A stretch of DNA of 64,000 nt from Phytopseudomonas punonensis (GCF_900142655.1 NZ_FRBQ01000011.1:62001-126000), one strand, 5' to 3'. Shown: positions 50,341 through 60,756, counted from the stretch's first letter. Numbers and translations: made by a program. The notes: a model not told the origin generated them from the sequence alone.

Positions 50341-51102
50341 ATGAATAAGCTTCCACAGATCACACTGGCATTTTGGGTCATGAAGATTTGCGCGACGACC
50401 CTCGGCGAGACAGCAGGCGATCTGCTGTCCATGACACTAGGCATCGGCTATGCGTTGAGCTCCCTGCTGCTCATCAGCCTGTTTATCCTCTCCTTGCTCG
50501 GCCAACTGAGCGTCCGACGTTACAAGCCTGCGCTTTATTGGACGGTCATCCTGATGACCAGTACGGCCGGCACGACCATTTCAGACTTCATGGATCGAAC
50601 CCTCGGCCTCGGCTATGCCAGTGGCTCGATGATTCTCATCTCTCTACTGGCAGGCGTGCTGCTGATCTGGCGCCTTACCGAAAAATCCCTGTCGGTCGAA
50701 CACATCGTTTCGCGCAGGGCCGAGCTTTTCTATTGGGGAGCGATCCTGGTTTCAAACACCCTCGGAACAGCGCTGGGCGATTATCTGGCCGACGACTCGG
50801 GTTTAGGCTTCGCTGGTGGCACGTTGTTGATCGGCAGCCTGCTGGCTGTGGTGGCAGCAGCGTACTACCGCACGCAACTATCGCGAGTAGCCCTGTTCTG
50901 GGTAGCCTTCGTACTGACGCGCCCGCTTGGCGCCACACTGGGCGATGTGTTGACCAAGAGCACCGACAAAGGCGGGCTGGATCTGGGTACAGTGGGCTCC
51001 TCGGCCGTGCTGTTGACGACCCTGGCCGTGCTTGTCTGCTTTGCCATCTGGGCTCAGCAGCAACGCTCTGCCCCTATGGCAATTCGCACTGATCGTCGAT
51101 AA
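50341..51102 (+). CDS. COG4705-type membrane protein with four internal repeats
   Basis: A 253-residue membrane protein built from four repeats of about 60 residues. Each repeat has a helix, a T-x-G-x-x-x-x-D segment, a GLGY/GLGF motif and a second helix. Examples are TTLGETAGDLL, TAGTTISDFM, NTLGTALGDYL and RPLGATLGDVL. Eight membrane helices are likely. COG4705 proteins are uncharacterised; some are linked to manganese or stress. The start at 50341 has GAGG six bases upstream; an ATG 33 bases earlier is less likely. Confidence 0.8.
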   Translation: MNKLPQITLAFWVMKICATTLGETAGDLLSMTLGIGYALSSLLLISLFILSLLGQLSVRRYKPALYWTVILMTSTAGTTISDFMDRTLGLGYASGSMILISLLAGVLLIWRLTEKSLSVEHIVSRRAELFYWGAILVSNTLGTALGDYLADDSGLGFAGGTLLIGSLLAVVAAAYYRTQLSRVALFWVAFVLTRPLGATLGDVLTKSTDKGGLDLGTVGSSAVLLTTLAVLVCFAIWAQQQRSAPMAIRTDRR

Positions 51103-51116
51103 CTACTGCGCAGTAA

Positions 51117-51147
51117 AGAAAACGCCCCGAACAAGTCGGGGCGTTTT
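51117..51147. terminator. bidirectional Rho-independent terminator
   Basis: The stem AAACGCCCCGA/TCGGGGCGTTT with an ACAAG loop has A-rich sequence on the left and TTTTCG on the right. It serves the COG4705-type gene on the plus strand and gdhB on the minus strand. Confidence 0.9.
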
Positions 51148-51169
51148 CGTTTCCAGCAGTTAGCTCAGA

Positions 51170-54100
51170 TCAAGCCGGCAGCACCGGTAGCTGGCTTTGC
51201 GCCAGATCCCCCAGTTCGCGATTGGCCACCGCGTACATGGCGTAATCGCTACCGGTGGCGGCACGCAGCTCGGCGAGCATGGCTTTCCAGCGGTCGACCA
51301 ACCGACGGTTCTGGTCGAGCCAGGCTTCGACACGCTCCTCGATCGACTCCGGCCCGTTGGCCAGTTGCAGAACGGAGACGGTGATCGCCCGCTGCTGCGC
51401 GTCCAGGTCGTCACGGAATGCCTCGCGGGCCAAGGCCTGCCAGTTGCTTTCCACGCTGAGGCTGCTGATCTGCTGCAGATACCACGACAGATCCAGCGCA
51501 TCGGACACCGCGAAGTAAGCAGACGCCACCTCGGTTGGCTCGCGACCAGTGAGGTCGGCAGACTCGATGATCGGCAGCAGCGTGTACAGGTGGCCGGTGC
51601 CGGCGACAACGCGCGACAACAGCTCTGGCACGCCCGCTTCGACGTAGGTCTGGTAGCGCGCCATCCACTCGTCACGGGCCGGGCCTTCGAGCAGCTCGTC
51701 CAGACGCATGGCCAGTGCCTTCACACGCGGGCCGAGATGGGCGACATCACGGGCCGCATCCAGGTCGTTGCGACGGCTGCGCAGGTACCAGCGCGTGGCG
51801 CGGCGGCCCAGACGCATCAGCTCGTCCATCATGGTCAGCTGCAGATCGGCCGGCACCTGGTTATCGAGCGCCTCGATCTGACGCCACCAGAACGGCAGAT
51901 GGAAGACATCGCGCACCACGACATAAGCCGCAGCAACCTGCGCCGAACCCACACCGGTGGACTCCTTCAGGCGCTGCACGAAGGTGATGCCCATGTGGTT
52001 AACAAGATCGTTGGCGATCTGCGTGCTGACGATCTCGCGCTTGAGGCGGTGGCGGCGCATGGCCTCGCCGTACTCCTGCGCCAGGCGCGCCGGAAACGCG
52101 GTTTCCATCTCGCGCGACAGGTACTCGTCATCGGTGAGATCGGACTTGATCAGCGCTTCCTGCAGCTCGATCTTGCTGTACGAGATCAGCACCGACAGCT
52201 CGGGGCGAGTCAGTCCCTGGCCCTTGGTGGCGCGCTCGTTGAGCTCTTCCTCGCTCGGCAGGAACTCCAAAGCGCGATCCAGTTTGCCGGAAGCTTCCAG
52301 CGCCGCCATCAGGCGCTTGTACTCACCCTGACGCTCCCGGGCACGACGCTCGGCCAGCGACAGCGCCTGGGTCTGCTTGTAGTTGTTGCCCAGTACCAGA
52401 TTGCCGACGTCCTCGGTCATCTCGGCGAGCAGCGTGTTGCGCTGCTTGCCGGTCATATCCCCGGCGGTGACGATCTCGTTGAGCAGGATCTTGATGTTCA
52501 CCTCGTGGTCGGAGCAATCCACACCACCGGCGTTGTCGATAAAGTCGGTGTTGCTGGCACCGCCATTGAGGCCGTATTCGACACGGCCAAGCTGGGTCAT
52601 GCCCAGGTTGCCACCCTCGCCCACCACCTTGGCACGCAGCTCGCGACCGTCGACGCGCAACAGGTCGTTGGCCTTGTCGCCGACGTCCGCATGGCTCTCG
52701 CGGCTGGATTTGACGTAGGTGCCGATACCACCGTTCCAGATCAGATCCACCGGTGCCTTGAGCAGCGCGTTGAGCAGCTCGGTAGGCGCCAGCTTGTCAG
52801 CCTGGATGTCGAAACGGGCTTTCATTTCCGGGCTGATGGCGATGCTCTTAGCGCTGCGCAGGAAGATGCCGCCGCCTTGGGAAATCAGCGAGGTGTCATA
52901 GTCGGCCCAGCTCGAACGCGGCAGATCGAACAGACGCTTGCGCTCGACGAAGCTGCGCGCCGCATCCGGATTCGGGTCGATGAAGATATGCAGGTGGTTG
53001 AACGCGGCAACCATCTGCAGCGACTCGGACAGCAGCAAGCCGTTGCCGAATACGTCGCCAGCCATATCACCAATACCGATCACGGTGGTCAGGTCTTTCT
53101 GCACATCGATGCCGCGCTCGCGGAAGTGACGCTGCACCGAGACCCAGCCGCCCTTGGCGGTGATGCCCATGCCTTTATGGTCGTAACCGGCCGAGCCGCC
53201 CGAAGCGAAGGCATCGCCAAGCCAGAAGCCATACTCGTTGGCAATGCCGTTGGCGATGTCAGAGAAGGTTGCAGTGCCCTTGTCCGCCGCGACCACCAGA
53301 TACGGATCATCGCCATCGTGGCGAACCACGTTGGCAGGCGGCGCTACTTCGCCTTCTTTCAGGTTATCGGTGATATCCAGCAGGCCGCTGATGAAGATGC
53401 GGTAGCAGGCGATGGCCTCGGCCTGGATTTCGTCGCGACCGCCGCCAATCGGCAAACGCCGCGGCACGAAACCGCCTTTGGCGCCCACCGGCACGATCAC
53501 CGCGTTCTTGACCTGCTGGGCTTTGACCAGGCCGAGCACTTCGGTACGGAAGTCCTCTTCACGGTCGGACCAGCGCAGGCCACCACGGGCGACGTTGCCG
53601 AAGCGCAGGTGCACGCCTTCGACGCGCGGCGAATAGACGAAAATTTCGAACTTCGGCACCGGCCGTGGCAGTTCTGGAATCGCGCTCGGGTTGAACTTGA
53701 AGCTGAAGTAGTTCTTAACCTCGCCCAGCGCATCTGGCTGGTAGAAGTTGGTCCGCAGAGTGGCTTTGATCAGGTCCAGATAGCGACGCAGGATGCGGTC
53801 TTCGTTGAGCACCGCCACGTTGTCCAGTGCGCCGAGAATGGCCTGCTCAAGCTTCTGCTGCTTGTCGTTCAGGTCATCGGCACTCAGCTTGCGGGCGAGA
53901 TAAAAGCGCGTCTTGAACAGACGCACCAGCTCGCGGGCGATGTCGGCGTGGTTGAGCAGCGTGTTGGCGATGTAACCCAGGTCGAAGCCCAGACGAATCT
54001 GCTTCAGGTAGCGGGCATAGGCACGCAGCAGCGCCACGTCACGCCAGGCCAGGCCGGCGGTCAGCACCAAGCGGTTGAAAGAATCGTTCTCGGCGTTACC

Positions 54101-56038
54101 GCGCACGATGTGCACGAAGGCGTCCTGCAGGGTGTCGTTGAGCTGCTGGATGTCGAGCTTCATGCCTTCGGGATAGGTGAAGGCGAAATCGTGAATCCAG
54201 AATTCGCGACCGCTCTGGTGCTGCAGGCGATAAGGGAATTCGCCCAGCACGCGCAAACCGAGGTTTTCCAGCACCGGCAGCACGTCAGACAGCGCCAGCG
54301 GCGTGTCGGCGTGGTACAGCTTGCAGTGCAGCTGACGCTCACCCGGCACCAATGGCTGGTAGAAGCTCATCACCAGCGGGCGCTCGTCGGAGAGGCTGCG
54401 CAGGTGCTGCATGTCGACTACCGCCGAATGCGGCGCGAAACGCTCGCGGTAACCGGCCGGGAAGCTTTTCGGGAAGTCGGTAAGCACGCGAGTGCCCTTG
54501 GCTTCGCCGAAGTTCTCCACGGCCAGAGCGGCGTAATCATCGGTCCACGAGCGGCAGGCCTGAACGACTTCACGCTCGAGCTGCTGCGGGTCAATATCCA
54601 GCTTGTTCTTCGGGTCCACCCGCAGGATGAATTGCACACGGGCCAGTACGGATTCGGAGAAGTAGGTCCAGAATTCGCAGTCGCTGGCCTGCAGGCGGTC
54701 GACCAACACCTGCTGAATGCGTAGGCGAGTTTCGGTGGAATAGATGTCGCGCGGCACATAAGCCAGCGCATAGACGAAACGGCCGTAGGGGTCGAAACGC
54801 AGGAACAGGCGCACCTTGTTGCGTTCCTGAATCTGCACGATCGACAGCGCCGTGCTGGCCAGCTCGTCGACTGGCGTTTGGAACAGGTCGTCGCGCGGCA
54901 ACACTTCGAGAACCTTGACCAACTCCTTGCTCAGGTGGCCCTGGGAAATGAAGCCCGAACGGTTCTCGACCTCGGCGACCTTGCGGCGGATATACGGGAT
55001 ATCGCGCACGCTTTCGCTGTAGGCCGTGGAGGTGTAAATACCGAGGAAGCGGCACTCCTTGACCACCTTGCCAGAAGCATCGATTTCACGGATCGACACG
55101 AAATCCGGGTACGCCGGGCGGTGCACGCGGCTCGGCTGCGCAGCTTTGGCGAACGACAGCAACGTCGGCTCGCGCAGGTAGGCCAGCGCGTAGGGTTCGA
55201 TGTGCAGCTCGTCCTTGCTCAGGCCGCTACGCAGGCGCTTGGACAGGCCGAGCAGCGAGCTTTCGTCGTAATCCAGATGACCGCCATCAGCGGCGTCGTG
55301 GACGGTAAATTCCTCATAGCCGAGGAAGGTGAAATGGTTGTCCTGCAGCCAGGCGAGAAACACCTTGATCTCGTCGAGCTCGGCCGGGTCGGTGGCGCCA
55401 CGGCCAAAGGTGCCGTCACCGAGCTTGCCCAGCAGTTCCTGAGCCTTGGCCTTCATCGGCTGGAAGTCGGCCACGCTCAGGCGTACTTCCTCGAGGACTT
55501 CGAGCAGGGTCTTCTGCAGCGACTTGATCTCGACATTGCTGGCGCAACGGTTGATCTCCAGGAACATCAGCGACTCGAGGCTGACGCCCTCGCCCGTGGT
55601 GCCCTTGGGCAGCAGTTCGAGCAGTGCGCCCTGGGCGTCGCGGCGCACGCTGAGCACGCTGTTCTGCAGGGTATGGATGCTGTAGCCACGGCGCTTGAGT
55701 TCGATCCGCACGGAGTCGACCAGGAACGGGATGTCCGGATGCAGCACCTCGATGCCGGTATGGGTGCTCTGCCAGCCGTGTTTTTCATAATCGGGGTTGA
55801 ATACGCGAACCTGGGGCTGGGCAGGATCGAACTGGGCCAGCAGGCGCCAGGCGGAAAGCGTGCAGCCAACGAGATCGGAAAGTCGCCGCTGAGTCAGCTC
55901 TTCGAGTGCGATGATGCCGAAGAACTGTTCAGCGAACAGGGCCACTTGTGGCAGATCCTGTTCACTGACGTGCTGCGCCAGGGCCGCTTGCAGTTGGTGC
56001 TGGAAGTCGGCTTTGCTGGCCGCGGTGAAGAACGCCAT
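51170..56038 (-). CDS. gdhB: NAD-specific glutamate dehydrogenase, large (180-kDa) type
   Basis: A 1,622-residue protein, the length expected for the large bacterial NAD-GDH. It has a long N-terminal regulatory region containing ACT-like folds, a catalytic core near residues 800-1100 with the lysine-bearing VPVGAKGGFV segment (about 845-860), GDMAGDVFGNG and YDHKGMGITAKGG, and a C-terminal helical region. It oxidises glutamate to 2-oxoglutarate and ammonia, mainly for catabolism. The long opposite-strand frame is a shadow. Confidence 0.95.
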   Translation of the reverse strand: MAFFTAASKADFQHQLQAALAQHVSEQDLPQVALFAEQFFGIIALEELTQRRLSDLVGCTLSAWRLLAQFDPAQPQVRVFNPDYEKHGWQSTHTGIEVLHPDIPFLVDSVRIELKRRGYSIHTLQNSVLSVRRDAQGALLELLPKGTTGEGVSLESLMFLEINRCASNVEIKSLQKTLLEVLEEVRLSVADFQPMKAKAQELLGKLGDGTFGRGATDPAELDEIKVFLAWLQDNHFTFLGYEEFTVHDAADGGHLDYDESSLLGLSKRLRSGLSKDELHIEPYALAYLREPTLLSFAKAAQPSRVHRPAYPDFVSIREIDASGKVVKECRFLGIYTSTAYSESVRDIPYIRRKVAEVENRSGFISQGHLSKELVKVLEVLPRDDLFQTPVDELASTALSIVQIQERNKVRLFLRFDPYGRFVYALAYVPRDIYSTETRLRIQQVLVDRLQASDCEFWTYFSESVLARVQFILRVDPKNKLDIDPQQLEREVVQACRSWTDDYAALAVENFGEAKGTRVLTDFPKSFPAGYRERFAPHSAVVDMQHLRSLSDERPLVMSFYQPLVPGERQLHCKLYHADTPLALSDVLPVLENLGLRVLGEFPYRLQHQSGREFWIHDFAFTYPEGMKLDIQQLNDTLQDAFVHIVRGNAENDSFNRLVLTAGLAWRDVALLRAYARYLKQIRLGFDLGYIANTLLNHADIARELVRLFKTRFYLARKLSADDLNDKQQKLEQAILGALDNVAVLNEDRILRRYLDLIKATLRTNFYQPDALGEVKNYFSFKFNPSAIPELPRPVPKFEIFVYSPRVEGVHLRFGNVARGGLRWSDREEDFRTEVLGLVKAQQVKNAVIVPVGAKGGFVPRRLPIGGGRDEIQAEAIACYRIFISGLLDITDNLKEGEVAPPANVVRHDGDDPYLVVAADKGTATFSDIANGIANEYGFWLGDAFASGGSAGYDHKGMGITAKGGWVSVQRHFRERGIDVQKDLTTVIGIGDMAGDVFGNGLLLSESLQMVAAFNHLHIFIDPNPDAARSFVERKRLFDLPRSSWADYDTSLISQGGGIFLRSAKSIAISPEMKARFDIQADKLAPTELLNALLKAPVDLIWNGGIGTYVKSSRESHADVGDKANDLLRVDGRELRAKVVGEGGNLGMTQLGRVEYGLNGGASNTDFIDNAGGVDCSDHEVNIKILLNEIVTAGDMTGKQRNTLLAEMTEDVGNLVLGNNYKQTQALSLAERRARERQGEYKRLMAALEASGKLDRALEFLPSEEELNERATKGQGLTRPELSVLISYSKIELQEALIKSDLTDDEYLSREMETAFPARLAQEYGEAMRRHRLKREIVSTQIANDLVNHMGITFVQRLKESTGVGSAQVAAAYVVVRDVFHLPFWWRQIEALDNQVPADLQLTMMDELMRLGRRATRWYLRSRRNDLDAARDVAHLGPRVKALAMRLDELLEGPARDEWMARYQTYVEAGVPELLSRVVAGTGHLYTLLPIIESADLTGREPTEVASAYFAVSDALDLSWYLQQISSLSVESNWQALAREAFRDDLDAQQRAITVSVLQLANGPESIEERVEAWLDQNRRLVDRWKAMLAELRAATGSDYAMYAVANRELGDLAQSQLPVLPA

Positions 56039-56318
56039 TTTTATGCTCCGTCTATGGGCTTGGTATGTGCGATTCGTGTTTGCGTGCGTAGTTCAACCTT
56101 AGACCGGCTACCTGCAAACGCTACCCGAGATGCTTTATGACGCACCGGTCACAGGCGCCAGACGAGCTTAACGAGGCGAACGATGCAACCGCTTGCTGCA
56201 CCGCGACATTTTCGTTCAACCAGCCCGCACCTCAACAGATGTCATACAACCGCTTGCACCCTGATGGCACAACGCCTAAAGTCTGGCGTCAATAAAAACA
56301 ATACAAACGGACTGTCCC

Positions 56319-58202
56319 ATGCGCCTATTGCTTTCCTGGAAGCAGAAGCTTCGTCTGCTGATCCTGATCACCCTGGCCAGCTTGGCCCTGCTGATGGCTG
56401 CTTCGTTCTGGGCCAGCCAGCGGCTCAACACCTCGCTGCAGGCGCGCGAAGAGGCAGCTGCCTACGTCAACGCCAGCACCACGCTGATGAACCAGTGGTG
56501 GCGCAGCAACGCGCTGCGCCAGCAGCTGACGCCCGACAACCAGGCGGCCTTCGCAGCCGGGCTGGACGAACTGCAGGCACTGGCCGACGGGCTGCCCGCT
56601 CAGGCCCAGACGCTCGGCGATGCCCATACGCTGGAATACGCGCAGCAGATCCAGGCCGTGCTGCAGCAGGAAGTGGCCCAGCAGCGACGCCTGCTGAGCC
56701 TTAACCAGACCCTTGGCCTGACGCCCTTCGAAGGGCAGCGCAAGACCATGAGTGAAAAGAGCAAGGCGCTGGAAGCGACCAGCTTCGACATGATCAAGGC
56801 TGCAGTCGGCAGCGCCCTGAGCAACCAGCGCGATTACCTGGCCAGCGGCGATCCGGTGTTCGCGGAAATGACCCATACGGCGATCAAGAAGCTGCAGGCG
56901 CAGATCGACGACCTGGAATGGGCTGATACACCGGTCGGCAAGACCGTGAAGTCGTTCAGCCAGGCCTTCACCGACACCCAGAAAACCATCGAGCAGCTCG
57001 GCGCCACCAATGCGCAGCTGAGCCAGCTCGGCGAACAGCTGCAGGCCCGCGTCAAGGCGCAGACCGACGATCTGCAAAACGGCCTGCTCTTGCAGCGCGC
57101 CCAGGACGCCAAGCAGGCACGGGTGTCCTCGCTCTGGTTGATGGGGCTGAGCTTCGCCGGCGTCGCCGCCCTGCTCTCACTGACCCTGCTGCAAGCCTCG
57201 CGCACCCTGGTCAAGCGCCTGGAGAATGTCACCCGGCTGCTCAGCCAGGTGGCCTCGGGCGATCTCACCTGCACGCTGCCGGTCGGCACCAACACCAAGG
57301 ACGAATTCAATCAGCTGGCCGACGCTGCCAACAGCATGACCCGCGACATCGGCCGCATCGTCGCCCAGGTGGTACAGGCCAACGGCGAGCTCAACCGCCT
57401 GCACGCCCACCTGGATGATTCCATGCGCCAGCTTGGCGACAACAGCACACAGGTTGAAATGCAGACTGAGCAGGCCGCGGCGGCTTCGCAGCAGATCAGC
57501 GCCACGCTCAACGACATGGCGCAACGCACCGCCGACGTCGGCAACGCTACCCTAAGCGCCTACGATGCAGCACGAAACGGCGGCAACGTGATCAACGCCA
57601 GCGCCGCAAGCATGAATCAGCTGGCTCAGCTGATTCAGAACACTCACGCCCAGGTCAGCGCCCTCACCCAGTCCAGCGGCAAGGTCACCAGCATCATCGG
57701 CGTAATCAACGGCCTGGCTGACCAGACCAACCTGCTGGCCCTCAACGCCGCCATTGAGGCAGCACGGGCCGGCGAAGCAGGCCGCGGTTTCTCAGTGGTG
57801 GCCGACGAGGTCCGGTCCTTGGCGCAGAAAACCATGTCGGCAACCACCGACATTGCCGCCATCGTCAACGAACTGCGGCAACAGACTCAGCAGATGGATC
57901 AATTGATGACCAGCGGCCTGAGCCTGGCCGAAGCTGGCCAGCGCAGTTCGGGTGAGGTGGCGAGCGCCATCGAGGGCATTACCGACTCCATGGAGCAGCT
58001 CAATGCGCAGATGAGCCAGGTGGTGGTCGCCATCGAGCAGGTTTCCGGCAGCACCGAGGAAATCGCCAGCAAGGTCGAGGACATCAACCTGCACACCGGC
58101 CAGACCAAGATGCTGCGCCTGAGCCTGGGCGAGCACACCCAGGGCCTGTCCCGCCAGGTCGAAGCGCTCAACCACAGCGCCAACCAGTTCCGGATTGCCT
58201 GA
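56319..58202 (+). CDS. methyl-accepting chemotaxis protein
   Basis: A 627-residue chemoreceptor. TM1 is about 12-31 and TM2 about 268-290. Between them is a helical periplasmic ligand domain without recognised fold. HAMP follows (about 290-345), then the signalling domain with the hairpin tip NLLALNAAIEAARAGEAGRG near 470-490. No CheR/CheB-binding pentapeptide (xWxxF) is at the C-terminus (NQFRIA). The ligand is unknown. Divergent from gdhB, with 280 bases between. Confidence 0.92.
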   Translation: MRLLLSWKQKLRLLILITLASLALLMAASFWASQRLNTSLQAREEAAAYVNASTTLMNQWWRSNALRQQLTPDNQAAFAAGLDELQALADGLPAQAQTLGDAHTLEYAQQIQAVLQQEVAQQRRLLSLNQTLGLTPFEGQRKTMSEKSKALEATSFDMIKAAVGSALSNQRDYLASGDPVFAEMTHTAIKKLQAQIDDLEWADTPVGKTVKSFSQAFTDTQKTIEQLGATNAQLSQLGEQLQARVKAQTDDLQNGLLLQRAQDAKQARVSSLWLMGLSFAGVAALLSLTLLQASRTLVKRLENVTRLLSQVASGDLTCTLPVGTNTKDEFNQLADAANSMTRDIGRIVAQVVQANGELNRLHAHLDDSMRQLGDNSTQVEMQTEQAAAASQQISATLNDMAQRTADVGNATLSAYDAARNGGNVINASAASMNQLAQLIQNTHAQVSALTQSSGKVTSIIGVINGLADQTNLLALNAAIEAARAGEAGRGFSVVADEVRSLAQKTMSATTDIAAIVNELRQQTQQMDQLMTSGLSLAEAGQRSSGEVASAIEGITDSMEQLNAQMSQVVVAIEQVSGSTEEIASKVEDINLHTGQTKMLRLSLGEHTQGLSRQVEALNHSANQFRIA

Positions 58203-58208
58203 CTCCGT

Positions 58209-58239
58209 GCCAGCCGCGCATCAGGGTGTCGCGGCTGGC
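58209..58239. repeat. 10-bp inverted repeat after the chemoreceptor gene
   Basis: GCCAGCCGCG and CGCGGCTGGC pair perfectly around an 11-base loop, eight bases after the stop. It lacks a T-tract, so it is an mRNA 3'-end hairpin or weak terminator rather than a classical Rho-independent terminator. Confidence 0.6.
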
Positions 58240-58352
58240 AACCCGGTCACAGACCCGAGCAGGCTCGCATGGCTTAACGCCCCTGCCTTCGATATCATGG
58301 CCGGCCCTGCCGAGCGGGGTTCGTCGCTCGCGATTCGTATCTGGACAGCCCC

Positions 58353-59312
58353 ATGGAACATAGAGACGCGCTGCTCGCTCTTCGCCACTTTCTCGCCAGC
58401 CAGATTCTCGGTCAGGAAAAGCTCATCGATCGCCTGCTGATCGCCCTGCTCGCCGACGGCCACATGCTGGTCGAGGGCGCCCCCGGCCTGGCCAAGACCA
58501 AGGCGATCAAGGAACTGGCCGAAGGCATCGAGGCTGAGTTCCACCGTATCCAGTTCACTCCCGACCTGCTACCTGCCGACATTACCGGCACGGAAATCTA
58601 TCGCCCGGAAACCGGCAGCTTCGTGTTCCAGCAGGGGCCGATCTTCCACAACCTGGTGCTCGCCGACGAGATCAACCGCGCGCCGGCCAAGGTGCAGTCG
58701 GCGCTGCTCGAGGCCATGGCCGAACGCCAGGTATCGGTGGGCCGCAGCACCTACGACCTGTCGCCGCTGTTTTTGGTCATGGCCACCCAGAACCCGATCG
58801 AGCAGGAAGGCACCTACCCGCTGCCCGAAGCGCAGCTCGACCGCTTCTTGATGCACGTGAAGATCGGTTTCCCCGACGCCAGCGTGGAGCGCAAGATCCT
58901 CGCCCAGGCCCGCGGCGAAGCGCTGCACGGCGAAGCCAAACCGGACCACCGCCTCAGCCAGCAGGCGATCTTCTCCGCGCGCAAGGAAATCCTCGGCCTG
59001 TATATGGCCGATGCGGTGGAGGAATACCTGGTACAGCTGGTGATGGCCTCGCGCACGCCCGGCAAGTTCGACGCCGAGCTGGCCGAGTGGATCGCCCACG
59101 GCTCCAGCCCACGCGGTTCCATCGCCCTGGACCGCTGTGCACGCGCCCACGCCTGGCTGGCCGGCCGCGATTTCGTCAGTCCTGAAGACATCCAGGCCGT
59201 GCTGTTCGACGTGCTGCGCCACCGCATCATCCTGTCCTTCGAGGCCGAGGCCTCGGGCATCGACCAGGACCGCGTGGTGCAGCGCATTCTCGACGTGGTC
59301 GCGGTGGCCTGA
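58353..59312 (+). CDS. MoxR-family AAA+ ATPase
   Basis: A 319-residue AAA+ protein. Walker A GAPGLAKT is at 43-50, and the Walker B LADEINRAP and sensor TQNPIEQEGTYPLPEAQLDRF follow in the usual MoxR order. It probably acts as a chaperone-like ATPase for the VWA proteins encoded downstream. It heads the Bat-type operon; its TGA overlaps the DUF58 start by one base (TGATG). Confidence 0.93.
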   Translation: MEHRDALLALRHFLASQILGQEKLIDRLLIALLADGHMLVEGAPGLAKTKAIKELAEGIEAEFHRIQFTPDLLPADITGTEIYRPETGSFVFQQGPIFHNLVLADEINRAPAKVQSALLEAMAERQVSVGRSTYDLSPLFLVMATQNPIEQEGTYPLPEAQLDRFLMHVKIGFPDASVERKILAQARGEALHGEAKPDHRLSQQAIFSARKEILGLYMADAVEEYLVQLVMASRTPGKFDAELAEWIAHGSSPRGSIALDRCARAHAWLAGRDFVSPEDIQAVLFDVLRHRIILSFEAEASGIDQDRVVQRILDVVAVA

Positions 59313-60265
59313 TGCTCCCGCACGCGGATAACCCTGAGCTGCAGGCGGGCATCCGTACCGATCTCAAGCAACTGATCGACATGCGCCACCGCGTGCGCGA
59401 GGTGCAACTGTTCTCCACGCCAGGGCGGCGCAGCCCGCTGATCGGCCTGCACCATTCGAAGCTGCGCGGGCGCGGTATTGACTTCGATCAGGTGCGGGTT
59501 TATCAGGCGGGCGATGACGTGCGCACCATCGATTGGCGCGTGACCGCACGCACCCAGGAGCCCCACACCAAGCTGTTTCACGAAGAACGCGAGCGGCCCA
59601 TCTACCTGCTCGTCGAGCAAAGCCGTCAGTTATTCTTCGGCTCGGGCCTGATGTTCAAGTCGGTACTCGCCGCCCGCGCGGCCGGGCTGATCGGCTGGGC
59701 CGCGCTGGGCCACAACGACCGCATCGGCGGGCTGGTATTCGGCAGTCAGGACAATCACGAGATCAAACCGCGGCGCAGCAAGCAAAGCCTGCTGCAACTG
59801 CTCAGCCGCCTGGCCCGCGCCAACCAGGCACTGACTGCCGACACACCGCTGGTCCGTGACAGCTTCGGCCTGGCCTTGCGCCGTGCCCGCGAGGTGCTGC
59901 GCCCCGGTAGCCTGGTGGTAATTCTCTGCGACGAGCGCACCCTGAGCGATAGCAGCGAGCAGCAACTGATGTTGCTCGCCCGGCATACCGACCTGTTGCT
60001 GCTGCCGATTTCCGATCCACTCGACCATGCCCTGCCCGCCTCCGGTCTGCTGCGCTTCGCCGAAGGTGACGCCCAGCTGGAAGTCGATACCGAAGACGCC
60101 AACCTGCAACACAGCTATAGCGCCCAGGCCCAGGCGCGCCAGGCACGCTGGCAACGTCTGGCGCACAAGCTCGGCGTGCCGCTGCTGTCGCTTTCGACCG
60201 CCAGCGAGCTGGTCGATCAGCTGCACGAGCACCTGAACAACCTGCGCCCCGGTAAAGCCGTATGA
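59312..60265 (+). CDS. DUF58 domain-containing protein
   Basis: A 317-residue protein. The DUF58 core shows RGRGIDFDQVRVYQAGDDVRTIDWRVTART (about 51-80) and FHEERERPIYLLVEQS. A VWA-like fold usually follows this core in the family. No signal peptide is visible. It occupies position two of the MoxR operon, where DUF58 proteins are thought to partner with the ATPase. It overlaps both neighbours. Confidence 0.9.
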   Translation: MLPHADNPELQAGIRTDLKQLIDMRHRVREVQLFSTPGRRSPLIGLHHSKLRGRGIDFDQVRVYQAGDDVRTIDWRVTARTQEPHTKLFHEERERPIYLLVEQSRQLFFGSGLMFKSVLAARAAGLIGWAALGHNDRIGGLVFGSQDNHEIKPRRSKQSLLQLLSRLARANQALTADTPLVRDSFGLALRRAREVLRPGSLVVILCDERTLSDSSEQQLMLLARHTDLLLLPISDPLDHALPASGLLRFAEGDAQLEVDTEDANLQHSYSAQAQARQARWQRLAHKLGVPLLSLSTASELVDQLHEHLNNLRPGKAV

Positions 60266-60756
60266 ACCCGCTGGATCAGCTAGAACCGCTGATCGCCCCC
60301 GATGCCATCGGCTGGTGGCCGCCTGCGCCTGGCTGGTGGCTGCTCGCACTGCTGCTGCCGGTGCTCGGCTGGCTAGCCTGGCGCCTGCTGCCGCGCCTGC
60401 CCAGACCGCGGCGCAAGCAAGCGGTGGAGCAACCGCTTGACCCGCTGCGCGAGGCGGCGCTGCAGGAATTGCAGCGCCTCGCCAAACCCTACGACGGCAC
60501 CCCGGCCGGGCCCTGGCTGCAGCAGCTCAACGGGCTGCTCAAGCGCCTGTGCCGCGAGCGCTACCCGGACAGCCACAGCCATACCCTGAGCAGCCGCGCC
60601 TGGCTGGCATTTCTCGATAACCGCTGCCCGGCCGCCGGGCTGACGCGCTGGATGATCCTCGTCGAGGGCGCCTACAAGCCGCAATGCACGCTCGACGACA
60701 AAGCCATCGAAGGCCTGCACCAGGCTGTCGCCATCTGGATCCGCAAGCATGTTTGA
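60262..60756 (+). CDS. DUF4381 domain-containing membrane protein
   Basis: A 164-residue protein with one membrane helix near residues 22-42 flanked by Pro/Trp-rich sequence, and a soluble C-terminal part with LLKRLCRERYPDSHS. The DUF4381 type is always found in this operon position. It overlaps DUF58 by four bases and the BatA-like gene by eight bases. Function unknown. Confidence 0.86.
   Translation: MNPLDQLEPLIAPDAIGWWPPAPGWWLLALLLPVLGWLAWRLLPRLPRPRRKQAVEQPLDPLREAALQELQRLAKPYDGTPAGPWLQQLNGLLKRLCRERYPDSHSHTLSSRAWLAFLDNRCPAAGLTRWMILVEGAYKPQCTLDDKAIEGLHQAVAIWIRKHV

Noticed and set aside
51197..54724. 1,175-codon plus-strand frame
   Set aside because: It mirrors gdhB on the opposite strand and has no family motifs or ribosome site.
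56300..57077. Minus-strand frame of 250 codons under the chemoreceptor
   Set aside because: Shadow of the receptor coding sequence; no start signal.
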